This document shows, piece by piece, positions 26,536-34,839 of a stretch of 64,000 nucleotides of DNA (positions are counted from its first letter, which is position 1; every line of letters starts with the position of its first letter). Source of the DNA: Hahnella aquatica (GTDB taxonomy: Bacteria > Pseudomonadota > Gammaproteobacteria > Burkholderiales > Burkholderiaceae_A); NCBI GenBank assembly GCA_965194505.1, contig OZ239144.1:62001-126000 (forward strand), in the 5' to 3' direction. A model generated the notes under the pieces. It searched no databases and had not been told where the DNA came from. It was given only the letters and a program-made list of their open reading frames with translations. Made by a program: the position numbers and the translations under genes.

Positions 26536-27237
26536 ATGGCAGCAGACACCAGCCGATCGGCGGAGCGAACCGGGCCAAAGGCCCCTGTGATGGGCGTCCA
26601 CCCAGTCTTGGCGGCGTGGCACGCAGGCCTGGACGAACGGGCGTCGATCATGCGAGTGCCGCCCGGCCGCGCGAGCCGCACCCTGGGCGAACCGCTGCCT
26701 GCGTTTGAGGGGCCGTTGGGTCGCATCGACCTGGTCGGCCTGCTGCTCGGTGAAGCAGACCACAAGGCACTCCTGCAGTCGGCGGCAAGCCAATTGCAGG
26801 AGGGGGGGCTGCTCATGGTCGCTGGCCTGGGCCCGAGCACCCTGCCGGGCCTGCGTCGCGACATCGGTTGGGCGCCCGAGGCCGTCTCGGCCTGGTGGCC
26901 GGACATGCACGACCTTGGGGATTTGCTCGTCCAGGTGGGCCTGGCCGATCCCGTTCTAGAGTCTGAGCGACTCACCCTGTCGTATCGGGATTGGCGACGC
27001 GCCCGGGCGGACCTTCGAACCTTTCCCTGGAGACCCCCTCGACAAGCCTGGGCCCATGTGTCCCGCCATGCCTGGGCACCATTGCTGCAGTCGCAAAAAG
27101 TGCCCGATGGCCGGATTCTGCTGGAAGTGGAACTCGTCTATGCCCATGCCTGGCGGGTTCCCGCGCGCCGTCGGCCGTCCCCAGAGACACCGGCCCCCGT
27201 GCAGTTTATGCCCCGCAACAGGTTTTCCTCGGGTTGA
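26536..27237 (+). CDS. BioC-like methyltransferase homologue lacking SAM motif I
   Basis: A 233-aa protein. From about residue 64 it matches the second half of BioC-type methyltransferases: IDLVGLLL, the LQEGGLLMVAGLGPSTLPGLRR post-motif III region, WPDMHDLGDLLVQVGLADPV, and LTLSYRDWRRARADLR. The first half is compressed, and no DxGxGxG-like motif I is present. It is therefore unlikely to bind SAM normally. The start at 26536 is preceded by a TATACT-like box. No biotin genes are adjacent. It may be a pseudo-enzyme or a decaying gene. Confidence 0.7.
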   Translation: MAADTSRSAERTGPKAPVMGVHPVLAAWHAGLDERASIMRVPPGRASRTLGEPLPAFEGPLGRIDLVGLLLGEADHKALLQSAASQLQEGGLLMVAGLGPSTLPGLRRDIGWAPEAVSAWWPDMHDLGDLLVQVGLADPVLESERLTLSYRDWRRARADLRTFPWRPPRQAWAHVSRHAWAPLLQSQKVPDGRILLEVELVYAHAWRVPARRRPSPETPAPVQFMPRNRFSSG

Positions 27238-27297
27238 GGCCTTGGCCGTCAATCCTTCCTGACAGCAGGGATGCTTCGCCACATCTGCCAAACGGCA

Positions 27298-27303
27298 TAT
27301 AAT
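27298..27303 (+). promoter_or_regulatory. Candidate -10 element for the cytochrome oxidase cluster
   Basis: A perfect TATAAT in the 114-bp gap before the DUF2244 gene, 49 bases before its ATG. The region 17 bases upstream (TTCGCC, 27275-27280) is a weak -35, so an activator may be needed. Confidence 0.4.
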
Positions 27304-27351
27304 CAGCCACCCGGGGGAATCAGGTCGTTGAAGACGTCCAGATGGGGATGC

Positions 27352-27834
27352 ATGAGCGCAAACACCAATGTCGTGCGGCAGGACCACGACGGCCAAACGG
27401 TCTGGATGCTTCGGCGCAACTGCAGCCTCACCCCGAAACAGTTGGTTGGGATCTTCGGGTCTCTGGCGGGGCTGTCCTTGGCGTTCGCGGTCTACTGGGC
27501 CAGTCGCGGTGCTTGGGTGGTGGTGCCGTTCGCGGTGGCCGAGTGCTTGGCCTTGGGCGTGGCCTTTCTGGTGTACGCCCGGCATGCATGCGACCACGAG
27601 CGGGTGGTGTTGTCGGCCTCCGACGTGTCGGTGGAGGTCGTGCAGGGGCGCCAGCGGCTGATGTCGACGGTGCCGCGGGACTGGTTGCGGGTGGAGTGGC
27701 CTGGTGATCGCACCAGTCTGGTCAGCCTCCGATCGGGCAAGCAGGTGGTGCCGCTGGGGCGATTTGTCGATCAGGCGGGCCGCAGGCAGTTTGTTGAAGA
27801 TTTAAAGCGGGTGCTGGTTGCAGTGCCCACCTGA
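27352..27834 (+). CDS. DUF2244 integral membrane protein
   Basis: A 160-aa protein with two predicted transmembrane helices (about residues 33-52 and 57-77) between a polar N-terminus (RRNCSLTPKQL is the DUF2244 entry motif) and a C-terminal beta-rich cytoplasmic part (RLMSTVPRDWLRVEW). It leads the cox cluster, 30 bases before coxB, a placement seen across Burkholderiales. Function is unknown; an oxidase assembly or membrane-insertion role is inferred from position only. Confidence 0.86.
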   Translation: MSANTNVVRQDHDGQTVWMLRRNCSLTPKQLVGIFGSLAGLSLAFAVYWASRGAWVVVPFAVAECLALGVAFLVYARHACDHERVVLSASDVSVEVVQGRQRLMSTVPRDWLRVEWPGDRTSLVSLRSGKQVVPLGRFVDQAGRRQFVEDLKRVLVAVPT

Positions 27835-27864
27835 ATCACTTTATTGATGGGAAGAAGACCAAGC

Positions 27865-28707
27865 ATGAATCGGATCTCACTATTGGCCGGCCGACTGTCG
27901 GCAGGCTTGTTGGCAGCATCTCTCTCGGCCGTGGCCTTGGCCAACGACATGACCACGCGCTACAACCTGCGCACCCCGGCCTCCGACATGGCCGAAAACC
28001 TTTACACCCTCCACAATTTCCTGCTCGTGGTCTGTGTCCTCATCTGCGTGGCCGTCTTTGGTGTGATGTTTTATTCCATCTATGCGCATCGCAAGTCCAA
28101 GGGCCATCAGCCCGTAGATTTTCACGAGAGCACCTCGCTGGAAATCGCTTGGACGGTGGTGCCTTTCCTGATCGTTTTGGTCATCGGCATCTATGCCACC
28201 CCCATCGTCATGGCCCAGAAAGACACCACCAACGCCGACATCACCGTGAAGGCCACGGGCTACCAGTGGAAGTGGGGCTACGACTACCTCAAGGGCGAGG
28301 GCCAGGGCATCGCCTTCTACTCCACCCTCACCACACCGTACGAGCAGCGCATCAATCAGCAGGCCAAAACCCTCAATTACCTCTCCGAGGTGGACAACCC
28401 CTTGGTCGTGCCCGTGGGCAAGAAGATTCGTGTGGTCACCACGGCCAACGATGTCATCCACGCCTGGATGGTGCCCGCCTTCGGCGTGAAGCAAGATGCC
28501 ATTCCTGGTTTTGTGAGAGACACCTGGTTCAAGGCTGAAAAGGTCGGAACCTACAATGGTCACTGTGCAGAGTTGTGTGGCAAAGACCACGCCTTCATGC
28601 CGATTGTGGTGAGAGTGGTCACGGCCGAGGAGTACACGGCATGGGTCAATGAACAGAAGTCGAAATCTGCAGCGGTCTCCGGTGCAGCCCTGGCAAAAGT
28701 TGAGTAA
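27865..28707 (+). CDS. coxB: Cytochrome c oxidase subunit II
   Basis: A 280-aa subunit carrying the CuA electron-entry site. After a signal peptide (cleavage near ALAND) come two transmembrane helices and a periplasmic cupredoxin domain. CuA ligands appear in the CxExCGxxHxxM arrangement at C234, C238, H242 and M245; a further ligand His is in DVIHAWMVP. The chosen start at 27865 gives a normal signal peptide; an upstream TTG/ATG pair at 27844/27847 is an alternative. No fused cytochrome c domain is present. Confidence 0.97.
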   Translation: MNRISLLAGRLSAGLLAASLSAVALANDMTTRYNLRTPASDMAENLYTLHNFLLVVCVLICVAVFGVMFYSIYAHRKSKGHQPVDFHESTSLEIAWTVVPFLIVLVIGIYATPIVMAQKDTTNADITVKATGYQWKWGYDYLKGEGQGIAFYSTLTTPYEQRINQQAKTLNYLSEVDNPLVVPVGKKIRVVTTANDVIHAWMVPAFGVKQDAIPGFVRDTWFKAEKVGTYNGHCAELCGKDHAFMPIVVRVVTAEEYTAWVNEQKSKSAAVSGAALAKVE

Positions 28708-28719
28708 GGAGAGCAAGCG

Positions 28720-30309
28720 ATGAGTGCAGTTCTGGATCCACACGGCCACGCGGCCGACCACCACGCCCACGACCATCCGCATGGGCTGAGCCGCTGGCTC
28801 TTTGCCACGAACCACAAAGACATCGGCACCCTCTACCTCTGGTTCAGCTTCTCGATGCTGATGATCGGTGGCATTCTTGCCCTCGGCATCCGCGCAGAAC
28901 TCTTTCAGCCCGGGCTGCAGATGATCCAGCCCGAACTGTTCAACCAGCTCACCACCATGCACGGTCTGATCATGGTCTTCGGCGCGATCATGCCGGCCTT
29001 CGTGGGCTTTGCGAACTGGATGATCCCACTACAGATTGGCGCCGCGGATATGGCCTTCGCCCGGATGAACAACTTCAGCTTCTGGCTGATGATTCCCGCG
29101 GCCATTCTTCTGGTGGCCTCCTTCTTCGTGCCGGGCGGGGCCACGGCCGCCGGATGGACCCTCTATGCGCCGTTGTCCACCCAGATGGGCGCGGGCATGG
29201 ACATGGCCATTCTTGCGCTGCACCTGCTGGGCGCCTCGTCCATCATGGGTTCGATCAACATCATCACCACCATTTTGAACATGCGGGCGCCGGGCATGAC
29301 CCTCATGAAGATGCCCATGTTCGTCTGGACCTGGCTGATCACCGCCTACCTGCTGATTGCCGTGATGCCGGTGCTCGCGGGCGCCATCACCATGACCCTC
29401 ACGGATCGTCACTTCGGCACGAATTTCTTCAATGCTGCAGCCGGCGGTGACCCCGTCATGTACCAGCACATCTTCTGGTTCTTCGGGCATCCTGAGGTCT
29501 ACATCATGATTCTCCCGGCCTTCGGCATCATCTCGGAGATCATTCCCACCTTCTCGCGCAAGACCCTCTTTGGCTACAGCTCCATGGTCTACGCCACGGC
29601 CTCGATCGCCATCCTGTCTTTCGTGGTCTGGGCCCACCACATGTTCACCACGGGCATGCCGCTCACAGGGCAGCTCTTCTTCATGTACGCCACCATGCTG
29701 ATTGCCGTGCCCACGGGCGTGAAGATCTTCAATTGGCTGGCCACCATGTGGCGCGGCTCGATGACCTTCGAGACCCCAATGCTCTTTGCCATTGGCTTCA
29801 TCATCGTGTTCACGATCGGCGGCCTGACCGGCATCATCCTCTCGGTGGCCCCGCTCGACATCCAGCTGCATGACACCTACTACGTGGTGGCCCACTTCCA
29901 TTACGTGCTCGTGGCCGGCTCTCTGTTTGGCCTTTTTGCTGGTGTTTACTACTGGCTGCCCAAGTGGACAGGCCACATGTACGACGAGACCCTCGGCAAG
30001 GCCCATTTCTGGCTCTCGATGATCTTTTTCAACATCACCTTCTTCCCCATGCACTTCCTGGGCCTGGCCGGCATGCCGCGTCGTTATGCCGACTACCCCA
30101 TGCAGTTCGCAGACTTCAATGCGCTGGCCTCGGTGGGTGCCCTGGGCTTTGGCCTGGCGCAACTCCTGCTGCTCTATGTCGTGATCAAGTGCATCAAGGG
30201 TGGTCCCAAGGCGGCCGACAACCCCTGGGGCGCGCCGCATGGGCTTGAGTGGAGCGTGCCCTCGCCCGCGCCGTTCCACACCTTTGAAACACCCCCTGTG
30301 GTGAAGTGA
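28720..30309 (+). CDS. coxA: Cytochrome c oxidase subunit I (aa3 type)
   Basis: A 529-aa twelve-helix catalytic subunit of the proton-pumping heme-copper oxidase. FATNHKDIGTLY opens the core. WFFGHPEVY holds the CuB His and the cross-linked Tyr region, followed by VWAHHMFTTG with two CuB His residues, and VVAHFHYVL with the heme ligands. The His-rich N-terminus (HGHAADHHAHDHPHG) could help metal handling. GHPEVYI with a Glu marks an A-type oxidase. It normally needs heme A, yet no ctaA is in the locus. Confidence 0.98.
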   Translation: MSAVLDPHGHAADHHAHDHPHGLSRWLFATNHKDIGTLYLWFSFSMLMIGGILALGIRAELFQPGLQMIQPELFNQLTTMHGLIMVFGAIMPAFVGFANWMIPLQIGAADMAFARMNNFSFWLMIPAAILLVASFFVPGGATAAGWTLYAPLSTQMGAGMDMAILALHLLGASSIMGSINIITTILNMRAPGMTLMKMPMFVWTWLITAYLLIAVMPVLAGAITMTLTDRHFGTNFFNAAAGGDPVMYQHIFWFFGHPEVYIMILPAFGIISEIIPTFSRKTLFGYSSMVYATASIAILSFVVWAHHMFTTGMPLTGQLFFMYATMLIAVPTGVKIFNWLATMWRGSMTFETPMLFAIGFIIVFTIGGLTGIILSVAPLDIQLHDTYYVVAHFHYVLVAGSLFGLFAGVYYWLPKWTGHMYDETLGKAHFWLSMIFFNITFFPMHFLGLAGMPRRYADYPMQFADFNALASVGALGFGLAQLLLLYVVIKCIKGGPKAADNPWGAPHGLEWSVPSPAPFHTFETPPVVK

Positions 30310-30323
30310 TCGACGCGTCAGAC

Positions 30324-30437
30324 ATGCCCTCGAACCGTCAGCCCGCAAACCTGCGCCTGGCCCTGATTCTCTTGTCAGTGGCCGGCGCTTTTTTTGTGGG
30401 GATCGTTCTGAAGTTCATCTTCTTTCCGACACACTGA
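30324..30437 (+). CDS. Cytochrome oxidase small assembly protein
   Basis: A 37-aa ORF found by reading the coxA-cox11 gap. It is polar for about 11 residues, has one hydrophobic helix (LALILLSVAGAFFVGIVL), then KFIFFPTH. Single-helix proteins of this size at this position are annotated in Burkholderiales as small oxidase assembly factors. It starts 14 bases after the coxA stop and ends 5 bases before cox11. Function is inferred from position and topology. Confidence 0.75.
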   Translation: MPSNRQPANLRLALILLSVAGAFFVGIVLKFIFFPTH

Positions 30438-30442
30438 GCGCG

Positions 30443-31021
30443 ATGCAAGCACACCGACCTGACAACACCCGCATGATGGGCAAGCTGCTCATGGTGACGG
30501 TTCTGATGTTTGCCTTTGGCTTTGCCCTGGTCCCCTTCTACGAGAAGATCTGTGAGATCACGGGCATCAACATCCTGAGCTCCAAAGAGAAACTCGACTA
30601 CGCCGAGGCCAAACGGTTCGCAGAAAACACCCAGGTCGACTACAGCCGCAAGGTCTCCGTGGAGTTCGATGCCAATTCCCACGGCACCTGGACCTTCAAG
30701 CCACGCAACAATGTGGTCGAGGTGCATCCGGGTGAACTGGTCACCGTGATCTACGAGATCAAGAACCATGAGACAAGAGACATCTCTGGCCAGGCCATTC
30801 CGAGCTATGCCCCCAAGCAGTCGGCGGCGCACTTCAAGAAGCTCGAGTGCTTCTGCTTTGAGCAACAGGTTCTGAAGGCCGGCGAGACACGCGAGTTCCC
30901 GGTGGTCTTCGTGGTCGCCCCGGAATTGCCCGACGGCATTCGGAACATCACCCTGAGTTACACATTCTTCGAGGTGGGCATCCCAACGGCGCAGGCGCCG
31001 TCGTCCACCGTGGTGCGCTGA
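30443..31021 (+). CDS. ctaG: Cytochrome c oxidase assembly protein CtaG/Cox11
   Basis: A 192-aa copper chaperone that delivers Cu to the CuB site of subunit I. One N-terminal transmembrane helix (about residues 13-31) precedes a periplasmic immunoglobulin-like domain. The copper-binding CFCF motif is in LECFCFEQQ, and the VEVHPGE and SYTFFEV segments are conserved. It begins 5 bases after the small assembly protein. Confidence 0.96.
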   Translation: MQAHRPDNTRMMGKLLMVTVLMFAFGFALVPFYEKICEITGINILSSKEKLDYAEAKRFAENTQVDYSRKVSVEFDANSHGTWTFKPRNNVVEVHPGELVTVIYEIKNHETRDISGQAIPSYAPKQSAAHFKKLECFCFEQQVLKAGETREFPVVFVVAPELPDGIRNITLSYTFFEVGIPTAQAPSSTVVR

Positions 31022-31022
31022 G

Positions 31023-31247
31023 GTGTCCGCCCTGGACGAGCTCAAGGTGGCGACCCAGCGTCGGGGCAGTTTTCGTCAGACCCTGGGTGCCGTGCTCTGG
31101 TCTTTTTTTGGTGTGCGCAAGGGCTCGGCCCACGATGCCGACATGGCCAGCCTCAACCCGGTGCATGTCATCCTGGTGGGCCTGCTGGCTGGTTTGATAT
31201 TTGTATTGAGCTTGGTGATACTGGTGCGCGTCATCACCAGTGGATGA
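31023..31247 (+). CDS. DUF2970 single-helix membrane protein
   Basis: A 74-aa protein with a GTG start one base after the cox11 stop. The N-terminal half is polar with SFRQTLGAVLWSFFGVRKG, the DUF2970 signature. The C-terminal half is one transmembrane helix (about residues 47-70). It is regularly found between cox11 and coxC in betaproteobacteria. No function has been assigned. Confidence 0.85.
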   Translation: MSALDELKVATQRRGSFRQTLGAVLWSFFGVRKGSAHDADMASLNPVHVILVGLLAGLIFVLSLVILVRVITSG

Positions 31248-31270
31248 GATGAGATGAAAGGGAGTCAGGC

Positions 31271-32137
31271 ATGAGTGCAGCAACCCACGGGGCCGCCCCG
31301 TATTACTTTGTTCCGGGGCCCAGCAAGTGGCCGTTGGTGGGCTCGATTGCCATGTTCTTCTTCATGGTGGGCCTCTCCGGTCTCATCAATGAGGCGTCCT
31401 ACGGCAGCTACAGCCTCGCCCTCGGGTTTGCCATTCTCATTTACATGTTCGTGGGCTGGTTTGCCAATGTCATCCACGAGTCCGAGACCGGCCAGTACAA
31501 CCACCGGGTCGACGCCAGCTTCCGTTGGAGCATGAGTTGGTTCATCTTCAGCGAAGTCATGTTCTTCGCGGGCTTCTTTGGCGCCTTGTTTTACGCGCGC
31601 GTCATCGCCATGCCGTGGCTCGGCGACCTCGACCACAAGGCCTTTCTCTGGCCAGACTTTGTTGCCCAGTGGCCGAATGCGGGTCCCGCTGGCCTGGTGG
31701 AGTCCTTCCAGACGATGGGCCCCTTCTGGATCCCCACCATCAACACAGCCCTGCTGCTGGCCTCTGGCGTGACCCTCACCATCGCCCACCATGCCCTTCG
31801 TGAGAACCATCGCGAGAAGGTCTTGTTTTGGCTCGGGGCAACGGTGCTCCTTGGTGCCATCTTCATGGGCTTTCAGGCCTATGAGTACATGTATGCCTAC
31901 TCCGACCTGAACCTGAAGCTCTCGTCTGGCATTTTTGGATCCACCTTCTATCTGCTCACGGGGTTTCACGGCTTTCACGTGACGATCGGCGCCATCATGC
32001 TGCTCGTCATCTGGTTCCGAGTACTCAAGGGCCATTTCAAACCAGAGAGCCACTTCGCCTTCGAGGGTGCCGCCTGGTACTGGCACTTCGTGGACGTGGT
32101 CTGGCTTGGCCTCTACGTGGTGGTCTACTGGATGTAA
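31271..32137 (+). CDS. coxC: Cytochrome c oxidase subunit III
   Basis: A 288-aa seven-helix subunit that stabilises the aa3 oxidase. YYFVPGPSKWPLVGS starts the fold. EVMFFAGFF, LLLASGVTLTIAHHAL, YEYMYAYSDL and the C-terminal GAAWYWHFVDVVWL (typical of subunit III) follow. A GGGAG Shine-Dalgarno precedes the ATG. A strong intrinsic terminator lies 53 bases after the stop, ending the coxBA-cox11-coxC unit. Confidence 0.97.
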   Translation: MSAATHGAAPYYFVPGPSKWPLVGSIAMFFFMVGLSGLINEASYGSYSLALGFAILIYMFVGWFANVIHESETGQYNHRVDASFRWSMSWFIFSEVMFFAGFFGALFYARVIAMPWLGDLDHKAFLWPDFVAQWPNAGPAGLVESFQTMGPFWIPTINTALLLASGVTLTIAHHALRENHREKVLFWLGATVLLGAIFMGFQAYEYMYAYSDLNLKLSSGIFGSTFYLLTGFHGFHVTIGAIMLLVIWFRVLKGHFKPESHFAFEGAAWYWHFVDVVWLGLYVVVYWM

Positions 32138-32189
32138 GTTGCGCTGGGCGGGCCGCTCGCTCGCCCAACGGGTCCGTTCGCATCATGAG

Positions 32190-32214
32190 AAGGCCACCCC
32201 CCGGTGGCCTTTTT
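32190..32214 (+). terminator. Rho-independent terminator after coxC
   Basis: AAGGCCACC-CCCC-GGTGGCCTT, a 9-bp GC-rich stem with a short C loop, is followed by a run of Ts. It is positioned between coxC and the convergent TTM gene and acts on the plus strand. Confidence 0.9.
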
Positions 32215-32216
32215 CA

Positions 32217-32423
32217 TCAAAAGCGGTGCTGGGAGGCCTCGATCCAGCCAAGCTGGTGGCTGATCAGGATGCAGAGAAAGAGTGCGATCGACAGGCCGAC
32301 CCGAATGGCCAGGGCCTTCACGGTTTTGTTGCTCTGGCCCTTGTCACGCATCAGGTAAAAGAGCGCGGAGCCCAAGCTTCCGATGATGCCCAAGAAGGCC
32401 AGGGCGATGAAGAGTTTAGACAT
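32217..32423 (-). CDS. Twin transmembrane protein (DUF2909 family)
   Basis: A 68-aa protein of two hydrophobic helices (about residues 4-24 and 37-57) joined by a short basic loop containing MRDKGQSNKTVKALAIRVGLS. That loop-plus-second-helix pattern is the DUF2909/twin-transmembrane signature. It sits antisense between coxC and SURF1, the same arrangement as in other Burkholderiales. Its start is only 14 bp from the SURF1 start, so the two promoters must overlap. Function is unknown. Confidence 0.82.
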   Translation of the reverse strand: MSKLFIALAFLGIIGSLGSALFYLMRDKGQSNKTVKALAIRVGLSIALFLCILISHQLGWIEASQHRF

Positions 32424-32437
32424 GGAGTTCCATCTTA

Positions 32438-33241
32438 ATGGGAATCACGGCGACAAAGGCACCACAGGGATTTGGCCCTGCGAGCTGGGTGTGTCTGGCA
32501 TTGGCGCTGCTCACGCTGGGTCTCGGCCTGTGGCAGTGGGATCGCAGCCTGGAGAAGACCGCGCTCGCGGCCCGTGTGGCCGAGTCTCGGGCCGCCTCGG
32601 CCCTGCCGTTTCTACCAGGCCAGGCTAGAGACGCCTTTGCCCAAGCCGCCACGCAAGACCTTGATCGTCGGGTGGCCACGCTGATAGGCCGCTGGCGGGA
32701 TGACAAGACCCTCTACCTCGACAACCGCGCCCACGAAGGCGCGCCTGGTGTGCACGTGCTCACGCCACTGGTTCTGCAAGATGGCAGCCTGGCCTGGGTC
32801 AACCGGGGCTGGGCCCCAAAGGCACCGGGTGAAGCCGACCCTCGGCGTAGCGCCTTCGAGGCCGGCGAATTGCATCGCCCAGACCCGGGGGCTGGCCCTG
32901 TTCAACTCGAGGCCGTCGCCATGGCGAGCCTCATGCGTCGCCTCGAACTGCGGTCTGACGCCGCTGACCTGCGCTCCGGTGCACTCTGGCAGAACTTCGA
33001 GCCGGCCGCCGCCCAGGATTGGCTTGGAACCGACAAAACCGGAGCGGCCACGCGGACTTGGCCCGTCATCTTCTGGCAGACTTCGGACACTGGCGACGGC
33101 CTCCTGCGCCGCATTCCCACCCCCGATCGCGAAGACATCGCCAAGCACGAAGGCTATGCACTGCAGTGGTGGCTGATGAGTGTGGTGGCCTTGGTGTTTG
33201 CCTGGCGCCTTCGTCGCGCCGCCGATGCATCCATGTCTTGA
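32438..33241 (+). CDS. SURF1-family cytochrome oxidase assembly protein
   Basis: A 267-aa protein with two transmembrane helices, one near each end (about residues 14-33 and 242-260), bracketing a periplasmic domain. Conserved SURF1 features are GLGLWQWDRS, LDNRAHEGAPGVHVLTPL, WVNRGW and YALQWWLMSVVAL. It assists heme insertion into oxidase subunit I. Confidence 0.92.
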   Translation: MGITATKAPQGFGPASWVCLALALLTLGLGLWQWDRSLEKTALAARVAESRAASALPFLPGQARDAFAQAATQDLDRRVATLIGRWRDDKTLYLDNRAHEGAPGVHVLTPLVLQDGSLAWVNRGWAPKAPGEADPRRSAFEAGELHRPDPGAGPVQLEAVAMASLMRRLELRSDAADLRSGALWQNFEPAAAQDWLGTDKTGAATRTWPVIFWQTSDTGDGLLRRIPTPDREDIAKHEGYALQWWLMSVVALVFAWRLRRAADASMS

Positions 33242-33263
33242 ACCGCTCCAACGGATAGAACCC

Positions 33264-33932
33264 ATGACCACCACCATGCCCACCCCCACGCCTCGCCGCT
33301 CCATGACCATGTTCTGGATGGTGGTGGCTGTTTGTTTGGCCCCCGTGGTGGCCTCTTATTTCTTGTACTACGGCGTGAGGCCTGAAGGCCGCACCAACCA
33401 CGGCGACCTCGTCGAGCCGCAACGGCCGATTGGCAGCCTGCCCGTGACCACCCTGGTGCGGGCACCGGGTGAGTCCGGCTTTGTGGATGTCTTGGCCGCC
33501 CTGTCCAAGGACGACCCGCGTCAGCAGTTGGCCAGTCTCCAAGACTTTCGCGGCCGCTGGCTGTTGATTCGAGTGGGGCCGGCCTCCTGCGGCGAAGTCT
33601 GTGAGTCGCAACTCTGGATGACCCGCCAGGTTCGTCTGGCCACCGGCAGAGAAAGAGATCGGGTGGAGCGCCTCTGGATCATCCCCACGGCGCCCAACGC
33701 CGCGAGCACCAAGGTGGCCCTGCCGGAGGAACACCTCGGCACCTGGGTTCTGAGTGCCGATGCCGCCGCCCTCGAGGCATGGCCACTGCCAGAGGGCTCC
33801 ACGGGAGTGGGCTCGCACCTCTGGCTGGTCGATCCACTGGGCAACCTCATGATGCGGTTCCCAGCCGACCCCGATCCTGCGAAAATCAGGTCTGACCTCA
33901 TGAAGTTGCTCAAAGCATCCCGGATCGGCTAA
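33264..33932 (+). CDS. SCO-like thioredoxin-fold membrane protein in the cox cluster
   Basis: A 222-aa protein with an N-terminal transmembrane helix (about residues 17-37) and a periplasmic thioredoxin-like domain. It carries a CxxxC motif (ASCGEVCES), the same spacing as the copper-binding pair of SCO1, and ends with a LWLVDPLGN strand. The His that completes the SCO copper site is not at its usual distance. Homologues at this position in Burkholderiales have no firm name. A copper or redox role in CuA maturation is inferred. Confidence 0.72.
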   Translation: MTTTMPTPTPRRSMTMFWMVVAVCLAPVVASYFLYYGVRPEGRTNHGDLVEPQRPIGSLPVTTLVRAPGESGFVDVLAALSKDDPRQQLASLQDFRGRWLLIRVGPASCGEVCESQLWMTRQVRLATGRERDRVERLWIIPTAPNAASTKVALPEEHLGTWVLSADAAALEAWPLPEGSTGVGSHLWLVDPLGNLMMRFPADPDPAKIRSDLMKLLKASRIG

Positions 33933-33936
33933 ACCC

Positions 33937-34839
33937 ATGTCCTCCTCCACCGCCGCCTCGCCACTGTCGCTCGCCGCACTGAGCCGACAGTACCTGGCGC
34001 TCACCAAGCCGCGCGTCAATCTGCTCATTGGTTTTTGCGCGGTGATCGGCATGTTCCTCTCGGTGCCAGGCATGGTGCCGTGGCAGCCGTTGCTGGCGGG
34101 CACCGCCGGCATCACCTTTGTGGCCTTTGCCGCCGCCGCGATCAACTGCCTCGTGGAGTCGCACATCGATGCCAAGATGGCGCGCACGGCCTGGCGGCCG
34201 CTGCCCTCTGGAACCCTCACGGTGTCTCAGACCTTGGTCTTCTCGGGGCTCCTGGGCGGCCTGGGCCTCTACATCCTCTTCGTATTTGTGAATGCACTGA
34301 CGGCCTGGCTCACCCTGGCCACCTTTGTGGGCTACGCCATCATCTACACGCTCATTCTCAAGCCACTCACGCCGCAGAACATCGTGATTGGTGGCGCCTC
34401 GGGCGCCATGCCACCCGTGCTCGGCTGGGCCGCAGTCACCGGTGAGACACCGCCAGAGGCATGGATTCTTTTTCTGATCATCTTTGTCTGGACCCCGCCG
34501 CATTTTTGGGCGCTGGCTCTCTACCGCACCGATGACTACGCCCGTTCGGGCCTGCCCATGCTGCCCGTCACGCATGGCCCGAAGTACACGCGGCTGCACA
34601 TCCTGCTCTACACGGTGTTGTTGTTGGCGGTGAGCCTTCTGCCCACGGCCATGGGCCTGTCAGGCTGGCTCTACCTGGTGGCAGCCATTGGGCTCGGCCT
34701 GCGCTTCCTGGCCCTGGCCTGGCAGCTCTACCGGGCCTACAGCGAAGCCCTGGCCCGCAAGACCTTCAAGTATTCCATTGCTTACTTGGCCTGGCTCTTT
34801 GGAGCCCTCTTGGCCGACCACTACTTGGTGCTGCCCTGA
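33937..34839 (+). CDS. ctaB: Protoheme IX farnesyltransferase (heme O synthase)
   Basis: A 300-aa polytopic UbiA-family enzyme adding the farnesyl tail to heme B. The prenyl-binding motif region reads ESHIDAKMARTAWRPLPSG, and the second Asp-rich region YRTDDYARSGLPMLPV is typical. LTKPRVNLL is the family entry. It follows the SCO-like gene by 4 bases. In relatives ctaA lies immediately upstream; it is absent here. The 3' end overlaps convergent coaD by 19 bp. Confidence 0.95.
   Translation: MSSSTAASPLSLAALSRQYLALTKPRVNLLIGFCAVIGMFLSVPGMVPWQPLLAGTAGITFVAFAAAAINCLVESHIDAKMARTAWRPLPSGTLTVSQTLVFSGLLGGLGLYILFVFVNALTAWLTLATFVGYAIIYTLILKPLTPQNIVIGGASGAMPPVLGWAAVTGETPPEAWILFLIIFVWTPPHFWALALYRTDDYARSGLPMLPVTHGPKYTRLHILLYTVLLLAVSLLPTAMGLSGWLYLVAAIGLGLRFLALAWQLYRAYSEALARKTFKYSIAYLAWLFGALLADHYLVLP

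Noticed and set aside
27844..27864. coxB start at TTG 27844 or ATG 27847
   Set aside because: These give extra polar residues before the signal peptide and have no Shine-Dalgarno; ATG 27865 is preferred.
29029..30348. 439-codon His/Gly-rich frame antisense to coxA
   Set aside because: The composition is the reverse image of coxA codons; it has no Shine-Dalgarno and no family match.
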